Below, piece by piece: positions 51,302-60,483 of a stretch of DNA of 64,000 nt. Each line of letters starts with the position of its first letter. Position 1 is the stretch's first letter. The position numbers were made by a program, and so were the translations under genes. The stretch spans positions 1,793,733 to 1,857,732 of the forward strand of contig CP012157.1 of assembly GCA_001602455.1 (NCBI GenBank). Reading direction: 5' to 3'. The notes beneath the pieces are model-generated. The model saw only the letters and a program-made list of their open reading frames with translations, had not been told where the DNA came from and made no database searches. The stretch is from Betaproteobacteria bacterium UKL13-2. GTDB taxonomy: Bacteria > Pseudomonadota > Gammaproteobacteria > Burkholderiales > Usitatibacteraceae.

Positions 51302-51796
51302 TTACGAAATTCCAGTTTGCGGCGTGTCTGTCGCCGCGGCGAGCCATCCAATGGCTTGGGGCACATTCAGAATCGTGAGCCCAAATTTCGCCGCCCGCGA
51401 TTTCATGCCCAATACGGCGTTATCACGCGATATCAGAGCGTCCGCCTTTTGATGATAAGCGAGCGCAATAAAATGTTCATCATCGCGGTCGCGGCAGCGC
51501 GGAAAGTTAGCGGGCATCATCAGGTTTTTTAGACTCGCACCGTCGGGTAACGCCACCTCGGACGTTGACACCACATAACGCGCATAGATTTCCGCTTGGC
51601 GTTCAGGCAACAGTTTCAGTTGACGATACATGAGCACGCGACGAAGTTCGTCCAGCGCTGGCGCATGGGTAAGCACAATTAAGCGGCCGTCTGTCACGCG
51701 CTCGCGCAACGGCTGCATAAACGGATGGTCGAACATCAACCAATCGATGACCACATTCGTGTCGAGCACCCAGCGTGGCGGCACGTACGGCCTCAT
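51302..51796 (-). CDS. PIN-domain protein (putative toxin component, PIN_3 family)
   Basis: This 164-residue PIN-like ribonuclease has the first catalytic Asp in WVLDTNVVIDWLMF, Glu in ALDELRRVLMY, and Asp residues in RDRDDEHFIALAYHQKADALISRD. This is the family annotated as putative toxin-antitoxin toxin component. No antitoxin gene is adjacent. Instead its start overlaps the stop of the flavoprotein gene by 4 bases, which argues for a co-transcribed housekeeping role. Confidence 0.8.
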   Translation of the reverse strand: MRPYVPPRWVLDTNVVIDWLMFDHPFMQPLRERVTDGRLIVLTHAPALDELRRVLMYRQLKLLPERQAEIYARYVVSTSEVALPDGASLKNLMMPANFPRCRDRDDEHFIALAYHQKADALISRDNAVLGMKSRAAKFGLTILNVPQAIGWLAAATDTPQTGIS

Positions 51797-52992
51797 GTGC
51801 GCCGCTCAGCGATGGCAATACCGGCGGCATGCCCCGACGCCCATGCCCATTGAAAGTTAAAGCCACCCAAGTGCCCTGTGACGTCCACGACTTCGCCGAT
51901 GAAAAACAAGTTTGGTTGCGTGGTTGCGGCCATGGTCTTCGAGGATAGGTCGCGGGTATCGACCCCGCCAAGTGTGACCTCAGCTTTGTTATAGCCGAGT
52001 GTGCCTGAGGGCTTGATCTGCCAATCGGCGAGCGCATCGATCGCATGATTAAAGGCAACATCAGACATTTCGTTCATCGGCTTGTTAAGCATATGTGCGT
52101 TGCACCAACTCTCCGCAAATCGTCTGGGCACCAGTTCGGCCAATACAGTGTGGAATTGCGCTTTGGACAGGCGCTTGGCTTGCAACACATCGACAGACGC
52201 ACCAGAGAGTAGCGCGACGTGGATCGGCACTTTTGCGTTGCCCGACTGCCAATACGATGAAATTTGCAAAATCGCGGGGCCGGACAAGCCGCGGTGCGTC
52301 AATAGCACGGCCTCGCGAAACACGCCAGCTCCACATGAAACGGTGGCGTCGAGTGAAACACCGGAGAGATCGTGAAATTTCGCCATCGTATCAGGCTCAA
52401 CGGCAAGCGGGACGAGCGCTGGCTTCGGCGGCACGATGCGAAGTCCGAACTGCGTTGCGATTTGGTAGCCAAATGGCGTGGCACCAATCTTTGGGACTGC
52501 GAGGCCGCCGGTGGCAATGACCAGCGATTGAGTGCGCAAACATTCGTCGCCAATGTTGACTTCGTAGCCCGCATCAATTCGGCTAATGCCCGACACGATC
52601 GCCGGCATGCGCCAAGCGACGTGGCCGCGGTCGCATTCGGTCTTGAGCATTTGAATGATGTCAGTCGCGCTGTTGTCGCAGAACAATTGACCGAGGGTTT
52701 TCTCGTGATAACGGATACGGTGTGCCTCGACCAACTTAATGAAATCGGCGGGCGTGTAACGTGCCAATGCGGAACGGCAGTAGTGTGGATTTTGCGAGAG
52801 AAAATTTGCCGGGGAGGTATGGATATTGGTGAAATTGCATCGCCCACCGCCGGAGATGCGTATCTTCTCGCCGAGCTTGTGGTAGTGGTCAACCAGCAAC
52901 ACGCGCACACCGCGCTGACCGGCAATGCTGGCGCACATCATGCCGGCCGCGCCGGCACCGACGATGATGGCGTCGAAGTCAGTAGATTTCAT
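51793..52992 (-). CDS. BaiN/HI0933-type FAD-dependent oxidoreductase
   Basis: The protein has 399 residues. The N-terminal Rossmann motif IIVGAGAAGMMCA and the family segment KIRISGGGRCNFTN are conserved. ATGGLAVPKIGATPFGY lies mid-protein, and the C-terminal FFIGEVVDVTGHLGGFNFQWAWASG is diagnostic. The reaction in this organism is unknown. Related proteins are called flavoprotein YhiN or BaiN. Confidence 0.9.
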   Translation of the reverse strand: MKSTDFDAIIVGAGAAGMMCASIAGQRGVRVLLVDHYHKLGEKIRISGGGRCNFTNIHTSPANFLSQNPHYCRSALARYTPADFIKLVEAHRIRYHEKTLGQLFCDNSATDIIQMLKTECDRGHVAWRMPAIVSGISRIDAGYEVNIGDECLRTQSLVIATGGLAVPKIGATPFGYQIATQFGLRIVPPKPALVPLAVEPDTMAKFHDLSGVSLDATVSCGAGVFREAVLLTHRGLSGPAILQISSYWQSGNAKVPIHVALLSGASVDVLQAKRLSKAQFHTVLAELVPRRFAESWCNAHMLNKPMNEMSDVAFNHAIDALADWQIKPSGTLGYNKAEVTLGGVDTRDLSSKTMAATTQPNLFFIGEVVDVTGHLGGFNFQWAWASGHAAGIAIAERRT

Positions 52993-53055
52993 GACCGAAG
53001 TTTAACGGGTCACGACCGCGCACATCAGTTTAGTCATCGGCACAAAAGGTATTGA

Positions 53056-54219
53056 TGTGCCGTCTGGTACGGCGACCCATCGGCCACCACAACCTCAAGC
53101 CTCACCAGCATCCTCCACCCAAAAGTCACCCAAACCTTCAACGCCAACGGTCACCTCACCGTAAAGACCGTCACCCCGGAAGACACCTCCCCCGCAGGTT
53201 TACAAGCAGGCAAACAAAGTCAGCGTTACACTTACAGCGTGAGTGAACGACTTCTCAGAATCAGCGACGGCAGCGGGGTGGCCAACAACACCAACAACGC
53301 CAACAACGAGCAGGGCAACGAGATTGCCCGCTACGCCTACGACCCCTTTGGGCGCGGGATCAAGAAGACCGTTTCACAAAACCCATCAGGCCAAGGCAGC
53401 ACCGGCACCACCCTGTATTTCTACGCCGATGAAGGGCTGATTGCCGAAGTCGATGGCAACGCGGGTAGCACAACGCTGGGCAACATCACCACCAGCTACG
53501 GCTGGGTGCCCAACAATACATGGGGCACCGCACCGCAATGGAAGCGCGACCATGCCGGGCAGAGTGGCGCGACGAATCCGCAGGGTGACGCATCAACGAA
53601 TGGTGTGGAGCACTACTATCATGTGGACCATCTGGGGACGAGTCAGCGGCTCACCAACGCGCAAGGTGAAACGACATGGCGAATGGTGAGTGAAGCCTTT
53701 GGCAAGACGTTTGTTGACACCACACTCGCACCAACGACCACAGGAACGACGACCAACAACTTGAGGTTTCCGGGGCAGTATGAGGATGTGGAGACGGGGA
53801 CGTATTACAACTACATGCGCACCTACTTGCCGATGGTGGGGAGGTATGGGGAGAGTGATCCGGTGGGGTTGGGGGGTGGGGTGAATACCTTCAGCTATGT
53901 TGAAGGGAATCCGCTCATGCTCTTCGACTTCTTTGGCTTGAATTCGTCTGACAAATGGTATGGATATAACAACCCGAATTTCCGCGATTGGGTACATCAA
54001 TGGAAACAGGATGCAGGATTGCCAAAGGGCTATAACTTCACCCAAGCGGAAATATGCGCACTAAATGACGAGTACAATGACGAGTACAAATCGAAAGGTT
54101 CTCCCCGAGGAAAAGGCGGTAAGAGTGGCAAGGGTGGACAGAGCAGAGAAGACAAAATGAAGGAGTGGCAACGGTACATGCGTAGTGGCGGCAAGGGTGG
54201 CGGCAGGGGAAATGACTAA
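53056..54219 (+). pseudogene. Rhs C-terminal fragment with toxin domain
   Basis: The frame is open from 53056 without a true start and encodes the end of an Rhs/YD-repeat protein. ARYAYDPFGRGIKKTVS and the core DHLGTSQRLTNAQGETTWR lead to the conserved GRYGESDPVGLGGGVNTFSYVEGNPL, after which the toxin begins at FDFFGL. The toxin part, about 92 residues (KWYGYNNPNFRDWVHQWKQD...), ends in a Gly/Lys/Arg-rich tail. The N-terminal thousand or so residues of a full Rhs are absent, so this is a detached cassette. Its TAA shares one base with the immunity gene start. GTG 53239 is a possible internal start. Confidence 0.85.
53080..53468 (+). repeat. Rhs core repeat, copy 1
   Basis: This segment recurs at 54817-55214, nearly identical. 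The copies differ in the number of short AACNNCAAC units (encoding Asn/Thr/Ala) and a few single bases. Confidence 0.9.
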
Positions 54220-54638
54220 TGAAGATCGCCTGTCAAGGCACCTATGCAACACTGTGCGTCTACTCCGACTCCGACCCGCAACTTGCACGTGTATTGCAGG
54301 AGGTTGCTGGCCTTACTGCTTCTAGGACGGTTGAAAACAAACTTCAATCATTTGGCGGCTTCAAATTACGTCGTTATGGTTGGTTCTTGACCTCTAAAGA
54401 TCAGTTGGATTCTCTTGATGTAGCGGATCACATCTGGTGGATTTGTAAAAAAATCAAGCAGCCTGAGACGATAGCGAGCTTAGTGCCGAAGTACGATATT
54501 TCGCTTTCATGTTTCTGGTCTTCTGACGGCGGGGGCGGCGGTCCTGTGCTTCCTAAAAATCTGTTGAGTGAGCTTGGACGAATCGGTATCGACCTCGATT
54601 TTGATCTCTACCTTGGCAGTAATGAGGTTCGTCACTGA
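54219..54638 (+). CDS. DUF4279-type immunity protein
   Basis: The 139-residue protein resembles the DUF4279 family: WFLTS near residue 55, DHIWWICKKI, YDISLSCFWSSDGGGGGPVL and the closing LGRIGIDLDFDLYL. DUF4279 proteins often follow toxins of the Rhs and related systems as immunity proteins. Its ATG overlaps the Rhs toxin stop (TAATG). It should protect against that toxin. It is soluble with no signal. Confidence 0.7.
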   Translation: MKIACQGTYATLCVYSDSDPQLARVLQEVAGLTASRTVENKLQSFGGFKLRRYGWFLTSKDQLDSLDVADHIWWICKKIKQPETIASLVPKYDISLSCFWSSDGGGGGPVLPKNLLSELGRIGIDLDFDLYLGSNEVRH

Positions 54639-54743
54639 CGGAATCAAAGGTTCCAGCGTCCAATTGATTTCGCGTTACTTTCTCTCTTTATAAAAAAGAA
54701 GAGTTCCCTCAACGCCCGCTTTGCGGGCGTTGAAGTAAATTGG

Positions 54744-54820
54744 AGTAAATTGGGGTCAGACACCATTTATGAAATCCTAGTGGGTTTGTCTCTCAACCCG
54801 GAATCAGCAAATAGGGTCGG
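54744..54820 (+). repeat. Repeat R, copy A
   Basis: GGGTCAGACACCATTTATGA and the following 55 bases up to GCAAATAGGGTCGG recur at 55225-55235 plus 56755-56825, with six or so differences. In both places it borders an Rhs-derived segment. Confidence 0.8.
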
Positions 54821-55214
54821 CCACCACAACCTCAAGCCTCACCAGCATCCTCCACCCAAAAGTCACCCAAACCTTCAACGCCAACGGTCACCTCACCGTA
54901 AAGACCGTCACCCCGGAAGACACCTCCCCCGCAGGTTTACAAGCAGGCAAACAAAGTCAGCGTTACACTTACAGCGTGAGTGAACGACTTCTCAGAATCA
55001 GCGACGGCAGCGGGGTGGCCAACACCGCCAACACCACCAACACCGCCAACAACGAGCAGGGCAACGAGATTGCCCGCTACGCCTACGTCCCCTTTGGGCG
55101 CAGGATCAAGAAGACCGTTTCACAAAACCCATCAGGCCAAGGCAGCACCGGCACCACCCTGTATTTCTACGCCGATGAAGGGCTGATTGCCGAAGTCGAT
55201 GGCAACGCGGGTAG
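54817..55214 (+). pseudogene. Second Rhs core fragment
   Basis: This near copy of 53080-53468 is in the same Rhs frame (SATTTSSLTSILHPKV... to AEVDGNAG), then breaks abruptly into repeat R at 55215. It lacks the conserved hyperconserved junction and any toxin. The insert AACACCGCC adds a unit to the Asn/Thr/Ala run. It is a dead Rhs piece. Confidence 0.85.
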
Positions 55215-55224
55215 GAATAAATTG

Positions 55225-55235
55225 GGGTCAGACAC
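55225..55235 (+). repeat. 11-bp target-site duplication, left
   Basis: GGGTCAGACAC is repeated at 56755-56765 on the other side of the IS element. Confidence 0.9.
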
Positions 55236-56630
55236 TCATGGCACTACCTTAAGCGATTTTCGCGCTTCGAGGATAGCGGCTCGGGCTTGATCACGTGGGA
55301 CTGTCAAGTAGGCATGCGTTGTTGGTCGTCGCTTGACGGCATGAGGCTCTATTCGGTCTGGTCGATGCGGAATGATCCTCGTTGAAATTGCACGAAGCAT
55401 TGCCGTCACGACGGATTCTGTGGCCTCACCTAGATGCCATCGCCATTGCTGGCTAAAGGCGTGCCAAAGCTGAAGTGTGGCCTTGAAGCTCAAGGCACGC
55501 GGCAGGACGTGAGCCAGCACGGCGGCACGCACCATGAGTGAGCGGATCAGGTTATAGGCCAGCAGGTGGACAGCAACTTCCTTTCTGGCCATCTCCGGCG
55601 ACTTGCTGCGCAGGATATCCATGCCGATCTCGGATTTGATGCTGCGGAAGTCAACCTCGATCATCCAGCGCTTGCGATAGAGCGCATCGAGATCACTCGT
55701 TGAGACACGCTTGGCGTCGACGAGTGTGGTCACCAGCTCGCGACCACCTACCTCGGTCTGACGAACGATGAGTTCTTCGGGCATCGTGGCGTACTGCTTG
55801 GCGTCCATCCACTTCGGGCGCTGCGGTCGCACCCATCGTACCAAGCGGTCGCCGCCGCCGAAGGTCTCGATGATCGCCTCCGGAGAGGTTAAGCGCTTCT
55901 GGTGTTGTCGGGTCAAGATATCGATGCCACGCGCCAACAGCATGGCAATGGTGAAGTAAGTGCAGTGATAGCGATCCACCAAAATCACGTCTCCACTGTC
56001 GAGCTGTGGCATCAGTTCACGAAATAGCGCTTGCTCGCCACTACCCTTGCCCTTGGTGGACCCCATCGCGACACCGAGCACCGCACCGGTGGCCAAGGAA
56101 AGGAGGCCGACGAGTTGTGCGAACGGGAATCCTAGTCCTGGTGCTTGTTCGCCGCTTTGTGGATATGCCGCTTGATTGGCCGGTGTATCCGGCATCGAGA
56201 CGGTGGTGCCATCCAAGAGCTTGACGCGCCGCCCTCGCCAGCGCCATTGACTCGGTGCGGATTGCTCCAGACGCTCTCCAATGGTCGCGCTCAGCTGTTC
56301 TACCAGCGAAATCGGTAACCGCTGGCGCGCTTTGCAGTAAGGGCCGGTGTTGAGGCTGCAAGGGGCTTGATCCCGCGCATGGCGTGCGCTCAGGTATCGG
56401 GCGACGGCATCTTGGCACGCGCCATCCGCAGACAGACTCTGCTCAATGAATAGCCCCAGTGTCGTCAACGGTGGGTAGAGCCGGTCACGGTAGCTGCCGA
56501 CCTCAAGATTAACAATCGATTGCAGCCGCGCCAGTGGTATTGCCTCGCTCATTGCCGCGCCGGGGGCTTCGGCGACAAACTGCTTGAAACGAAAAACGCT
56601 CGACTGTAGGCGTTTTTTTGGTATCGTCAC
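55236..56630 (-). CDS. IS4-family transposase
   Basis: The protein has 464 residues. The catalytic DDE set is visible: Asp in LLDGTTVSMPDT, Asp in VILVDRYHCTYF, and Glu within the IS4 signature Y-x2-R-x3-E-x6-K as YRKRWMIEVDFRSIK. The stop codon TGA lies in the left inverted repeat. The gene is unbroken, so the element should be active. Confidence 0.93.
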   Translation of the reverse strand: MTIPKKRLQSSVFRFKQFVAEAPGAAMSEAIPLARLQSIVNLEVGSYRDRLYPPLTTLGLFIEQSLSADGACQDAVARYLSARHARDQAPCSLNTGPYCKARQRLPISLVEQLSATIGERLEQSAPSQWRWRGRRVKLLDGTTVSMPDTPANQAAYPQSGEQAPGLGFPFAQLVGLLSLATGAVLGVAMGSTKGKGSGEQALFRELMPQLDSGDVILVDRYHCTYFTIAMLLARGIDILTRQHQKRLTSPEAIIETFGGGDRLVRWVRPQRPKWMDAKQYATMPEELIVRQTEVGGRELVTTLVDAKRVSTSDLDALYRKRWMIEVDFRSIKSEIGMDILRSKSPEMARKEVAVHLLAYNLIRSLMVRAAVLAHVLPRALSFKATLQLWHAFSQQWRWHLGEATESVVTAMLRAISTRIIPHRPDRIEPHAVKRRPTTHAYLTVPRDQARAAILEARKSLKVVP

Positions 56631-56754
56631 ACATGGCTGATCCTTTCTGTTTTGACGTTGATGTTAGACACCAGCATCTTAACAAGTGAAGGCTCTCAGC
56701 CAGCTTTCTTTCCATGCGCTTTCATGGCAGAAATCGCTTAAGGTAGTGCCATGA
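55236..56754 (-). mobile_element. Intact IS4-family insertion sequence
   Basis: The element has 1519 bases. The ends are 24-bp perfect inverted repeats (55236-55259 and 56731-56754) beginning TCATGGCACTACC. It is flanked by an 11-bp direct duplication, within the range known for IS4 elements. One transposase gene spans most of it. The insertion splits repeat R copy B. Confidence 0.92.
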
Positions 56755-56825
56755 GGGTCAGACACCATTTATGAAATCCTAGTTGGTTTGTCTCCCAACG
56801 CTGAATCAGCAAATAGGGTCGGACA
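56755..56825 (+). repeat. Repeat R, copy B (right part) with target duplication
   Basis: It begins with GGGTCAGACAC (56755-56765) and continues CATTTATGAAATCCTAGTTG to AGGGTCGG. Then comes ACACTCATGGCACT, which resembles the outside left end of the IS4 element and may be a relic of an earlier copy. Confidence 0.75.
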
Positions 56826-56829
56826 CTCA

Positions 56830-57105
56830 TGGCACTGGTCGAAGTTCGTACAGGAATGCGGAAGCATCGACGAAGATCCTTCCCATACTTTTAGTTGGAT
56901 CATGTCTGCGCTGTACTGGGGCCACCTCACACGGTTGAGGCTCCCGACGGCGTGGCTATACACAAATGCCCTGCGGGCACAGCATGGTTTGCCGGAATAT
57001 CGCCTTTCATTGTCAAAACTAGGCGGTTTCTTGAATGCGCTTGCTGGCTCCGGCCCCCCAGTCTACGACGGGCAGACGTTCTATCCTGATGCCTATTCGG
57101 AATAA
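56830..57105 (+). pseudogene. C-terminal fragment of an unknown protein
   Basis: About 90 residues are in an open frame: HWSKFVQECGSIDEDPSHTF, WIMSALYWGHLTRLRLPTAW, ending PPVYDGQTFYPDAYSE. The only available start (TTG 56788) would be inside repeat R, so the real N-terminus is lost. I do not recognise the family. Its place after an Rhs fragment and before a putative immunity gene suggests it too was an immunity or toxin piece. Confidence 0.45.
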
Positions 57106-57171
57106 TGGAATTGTAGGGGACTGACTAAGATTATTCCCCTGTTAAATAAAAATAAATCAAAGGAAAAAGAG

Positions 57172-57729
57172 ATGGGCTGGAAGGAGCAGCTAGAATATTT
57201 AGAACATGGTAAAAAATGGAAATCCGCTATAGATTTGGTGGTAAAAGTTATTGATGAAAACAATGAAGATGTGGAGGCTTATATCAGGGCGATATATCTG
57301 CTTCATAATGTTTTGCTCGAAGAGAGTTACCCCGACAAAGAGCATGATTCAATGGCATCTTTGTTAAGAAAATATTTTGAAGAATCCTGCCGTAAATTTT
57401 CTGAAAAACCTGAGTATTTGTTTTTTTTAGGAAAAATAATTTATGTTGGTGAATGGTATTTTGGTGTGGATGATGATCTTAAGCCGTTAGAGGAAAAAAT
57501 GGCTTTTAAGATGCAAAAGAAAGCCTTTGAAAGAGATCGCGAAAATAAGCTTTATGAATGGGCTTATCTATTTTCGTTAAATGAAGGCGAGAAAGCTTTT
57601 TTGTTGGCGAATGAGATACTAAATGGCGAGAATAGAATTCTAAATTGGTTGAGGACAAAGGGGCTGCCCGGAAGTTATATCATTCAATCTTTAGAATACT
57701 GTTGCGAGAATTTTAAAGAAATACCATGA
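57172..57729 (+). CDS. Putative immunity protein (unknown family)
   Basis: The 185-residue protein is helical and acidic, with TPR-like spacing: WKSAIDLVVKVIDENNEDVEAYIRAIYLL and RENKLYEWAYLFSLNEGEKAFLLANEIL. A good ribosome-binding site (AAAGGAAAAAGAG) precedes the ATG. It is clearly AT-rich compared with the flanks. There is no signal peptide. Its position at the end of an Rhs cassette array points to an immunity role, but no family match is certain. Confidence 0.6.
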   Translation: MGWKEQLEYLEHGKKWKSAIDLVVKVIDENNEDVEAYIRAIYLLHNVLLEESYPDKEHDSMASLLRKYFEESCRKFSEKPEYLFFLGKIIYVGEWYFGVDDDLKPLEEKMAFKMQKKAFERDRENKLYEWAYLFSLNEGEKAFLLANEILNGENRILNWLRTKGLPGSYIIQSLEYCCENFKEIP

Positions 57730-58132
57730 AATTAAAGAGGCCGAGGCCCACTGCATGGAAAACCGCCATGAGCGAATGGCTCATTCATTCGGGATGTTTC
57801 TACATGATGGCGCGGCGAATCGAAGATGGCTCTTGAGACGATATCTGTCGATATGGCGAACATTGAACAGTTCGATTTTCTGGAGTCTGGCGGAGAGCGG
57901 AAGTTAAATTGGCCGCGACGGTTGTTTTGCAAATGGTACCGTGGCACCAGGACTTAGTTCGTTGTTTCCGTGTGTCAGCAACATTGGGTCCCGGCCCGGC
58001 GCAACCCCTGTGGTTGTTCGCCGGGACGACAATGTTGGCCTCGCGGGGGCAGCGACGATTGTTTGTACGCGGGTAAAACATATCACCGCCACATATCACC
58101 GCCGCCCTTTGAATTCTTCCTGAGTTCGTGCG
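57730..58132. other. About 400 bases without a supported gene
   Basis: A short open frame, 57826-57957 plus (43 codons, MALETISVDMANIEQFDFLE...), has plausible codon use but no match known to me. The stretch 57977-58044 can fold through CAACATTG/CAATGTTG and CCCGGCG/CGCCGGG pairs. Otherwise nothing. Confidence 0.4.
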
Positions 58133-60133
58133 CTAACGAGGACTATCTCCGAGTGCAAGACCCTCTCGACGTGGGTCAGCGCCGCCCCATAAAACAGGTA
58201 TCCCAGTATTTGCAGCAGGTGATCGAATGATGGTGGACACACCGCTCGACTGTGCCGCAAAAGACACGGTGTGGCCTAACGAGCGCAATCCAGCCAACAA
58301 TGGATCATTCAAGCCACTATTGGTAACGTCAATAGACGGATGCTCACCACCAACGCCGGTCGTAACACTATTTCCCGCACCGAAATTGACCATCGACGTT
58401 GCTTGCTGTGCGTCGAGCTTCCAGTCCAAAGCGCTGACCAATGTTTTTACGACAAACTGAATGATTGATGCACCACCGGGTGAGCCAGTCGCCATGACAA
58501 AATCTCCGCGACTACCATCTGAGGCTTTGCTGAATACCAACGTCGGCGCCATTGAACTACGCGGTCTTTTCAGCGGCGCAATTCGATTGGCAATCAAACC
58601 CGAAGAATCTGAGGGGTCAAAAGAAAAATCTGTGAGTTGATTGTTCAGAAGAAATCCGCGTGTGAAGTGAAAAGACCCCATCCCGGACTCAATCGTTGTT
58701 GTCATGACGAGCGCGTTACCGTACTTGTCAACAATTGACATGTGGGTAGTTCCCTTTCCTTCCGTCGCGCTAATGCCTAAAGGCTGAGACGTTGGAAAGA
58801 CACCAGCCTGCGCTGTTCCCATACTTCTGGTCGCTGAAATCAAACCAGCTCTTGCTTTTAGATAGTCTTTGGCAACCATCGAACTCACGCCATTGCCTGG
58901 GAGAGGGACAAAATCAGTGTCCGCAACATACTTGTTGCGGTCTGCATAGGCCAGTCTTTGTGATTCACTGATTAAATGAACGGCACCAATAGAAGGCTTA
59001 CCACCTTCGGCATTGACTACAGTCGGCAAATATAGGCTTGCAGATAAATCAAAATTTTCCAAAATGCCCAGTGACTGAGCGACAGCGATTCCACCGGAAG
59101 ACGGTGGCCCCATGCCACAAACCCAATAGGTGCGATAAGTGGTGCAAACAGGTTCTCTCTTAATGGCTCGGTAATTGGCTAAGTCACTCAACTCGGTTAA
59201 ACCCGGCGTGATGGCAACCGGATTTGCGCCCCCGGAGCTTGTAACCTTAATCTTGTTAACAATAGATTGTGCGATGGGCCCAGTATAAAAAGCGTTGGCA
59301 CCGCCCTTTGCAATTGAACTTAGTGTTTGAGCGTACTCAGGGTTCTTAATGATTGTTCCAAGCGCTTTAGGGGAGGAATCAGCATTTAGAAAGTAAGCCG
59401 CAGCGTCAGGGTCACGCAGTAGATCGTTCCTAGCGCCTGCAATCGCATCAGCCATGCGTCCGCTGATGCCAAAACCATTTGTGGCCAATTGAATCGCAGG
59501 ATCAAAAAGTGTTTCCCATGACTTTTGTCCATGCTCTTGATGCACAAGTTCCAACATCTTGACAGCGCCGGGGGTACCAATTGATCGACCACTTGCGCGT
59601 GTGCTTGCAAACGAGTTACCTAAGTTAGGCAATGGGTTTGTTTGGTTGGTGTCACTGATATGGCGCAAGTAGTTTTCTGTGGCTGCAGCAGGTGCTGTTT
59701 CGCGGCCATCATAGGATAAAACTTGTTTGGTGCTCGCTTTGTAGTAAAGCGCAAAAGCACCGCCACCCAAACCAGACGACTGCGGCTCAACAAGGCCAAG
59801 AACCATTTGAATCGCCACTGCGGCATCTGCAGCAGTACCGCCTGCGCTGAGAACCTCGCAACCGGCTTGAGTTGCGCGGGGATTGGCTGTCACAGCCATA
59901 TAACTTCCACTATTTACAACCTTGTTACCAAGTTTGTAGCCTGATGACTTTTCAGGAATTGCCGGGTCTCCAGGCAAACCGGAGCCGACAGAAACTCCAC
60001 CAGTACTGGTGGTCTGCAAACATGTTTTTAACTCAGCATCACCGCCACCGCAGCCTGACAGAATCAGTGCGGTAACGCTTAACAAAATGACAGATTGCAA
60101 TCTATAAAACTTGGATGTAATCGGATTCTTCAT
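58133..60133 (-). CDS. ggt: Gamma-glutamyltransferase, lipoprotein
   Basis: The protein has 666 residues. The signal peptide ends in the lipobox LSGC (Cys28), so it is probably a lipid-anchored periplasmic or surface enzyme. GGT motifs are NPRATQAGCEVLSAGGTAADAAVAIQMVLGLVEPQSSGLGGG, DGRETAP and PPSSGG. The autoprocessing site is GKGTTHMSIVDKYGNA, with the nucleophilic Thr near 455. It cleaves glutathione and other gamma-glutamyl compounds. ATG 60133 gives the signal peptide directly. An ATG at 60166 is also open. Confidence 0.9.
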   Translation of the reverse strand: MKNPITSKFYRLQSVILLSVTALILSGCGGGDAELKTCLQTTSTGGVSVGSGLPGDPAIPEKSSGYKLGNKVVNSGSYMAVTANPRATQAGCEVLSAGGTAADAAVAIQMVLGLVEPQSSGLGGGAFALYYKASTKQVLSYDGRETAPAAATENYLRHISDTNQTNPLPNLGNSFASTRASGRSIGTPGAVKMLELVHQEHGQKSWETLFDPAIQLATNGFGISGRMADAIAGARNDLLRDPDAAAYFLNADSSPKALGTIIKNPEYAQTLSSIAKGGANAFYTGPIAQSIVNKIKVTSSGGANPVAITPGLTELSDLANYRAIKREPVCTTYRTYWVCGMGPPSSGGIAVAQSLGILENFDLSASLYLPTVVNAEGGKPSIGAVHLISESQRLAYADRNKYVADTDFVPLPGNGVSSMVAKDYLKARAGLISATRSMGTAQAGVFPTSQPLGISATEGKGTTHMSIVDKYGNALVMTTTIESGMGSFHFTRGFLLNNQLTDFSFDPSDSSGLIANRIAPLKRPRSSMAPTLVFSKASDGSRGDFVMATGSPGGASIIQFVVKTLVSALDWKLDAQQATSMVNFGAGNSVTTGVGGEHPSIDVTNSGLNDPLLAGLRSLGHTVSFAAQSSGVSTIIRSPAANTGIPVLWGGADPRREGLALGDSPR

Positions 60134-60483
60134 GTTTGATCCTTGTTGTGGGTGGCTTGTGTTCAAGGGGGAATATACGCTTTAAGCTCATCGCAGCGCA
60201 ACTTCGCCTAAGCAATGAGGGGGCGTTCGAGAGCGCGTTGGTGGGGTGAGCGCGTGCGGGGGGGCATGCGAGCGGTGACGTATTCGTGCTGGAGGGGTGG
60301 GAACCAACCGGCTCTTTCGATTGTCAATACCTATCAAAGCGATGTAATCAATTGATTTGTTATATATGTCGTCAATCCGTAAACTTCGTTCCGGAGTATT
60401 CAAAAAGTAAGTTCGGCACTAAATTGTGTCCAACAAACAGCGCCTGACTTGCCATCATCATCAACCCTAGGAAAGAAAGCGAA
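60134..60483. other. Intergenic region between ggt and ahpC
   Basis: About 350 bases between divergent genes. A perfect 12-bp palindrome AATCAATTGATT lies at 60346-60357, inside TATCAAAGCGATGTAATCAATTGAT. Such spaced ATC/GAT pairs could be an OxyR-type site for ahpC, but the match to the consensus is weak. Confidence 0.4.

Noticed and set aside
53052-53246. 64-codon frame (also at 54750) rich in His, Arg and Pro
   Set aside because: It is an off-frame reading of the Rhs core repeat. The Rhs frame gives recognisable YD-repeat sequence.
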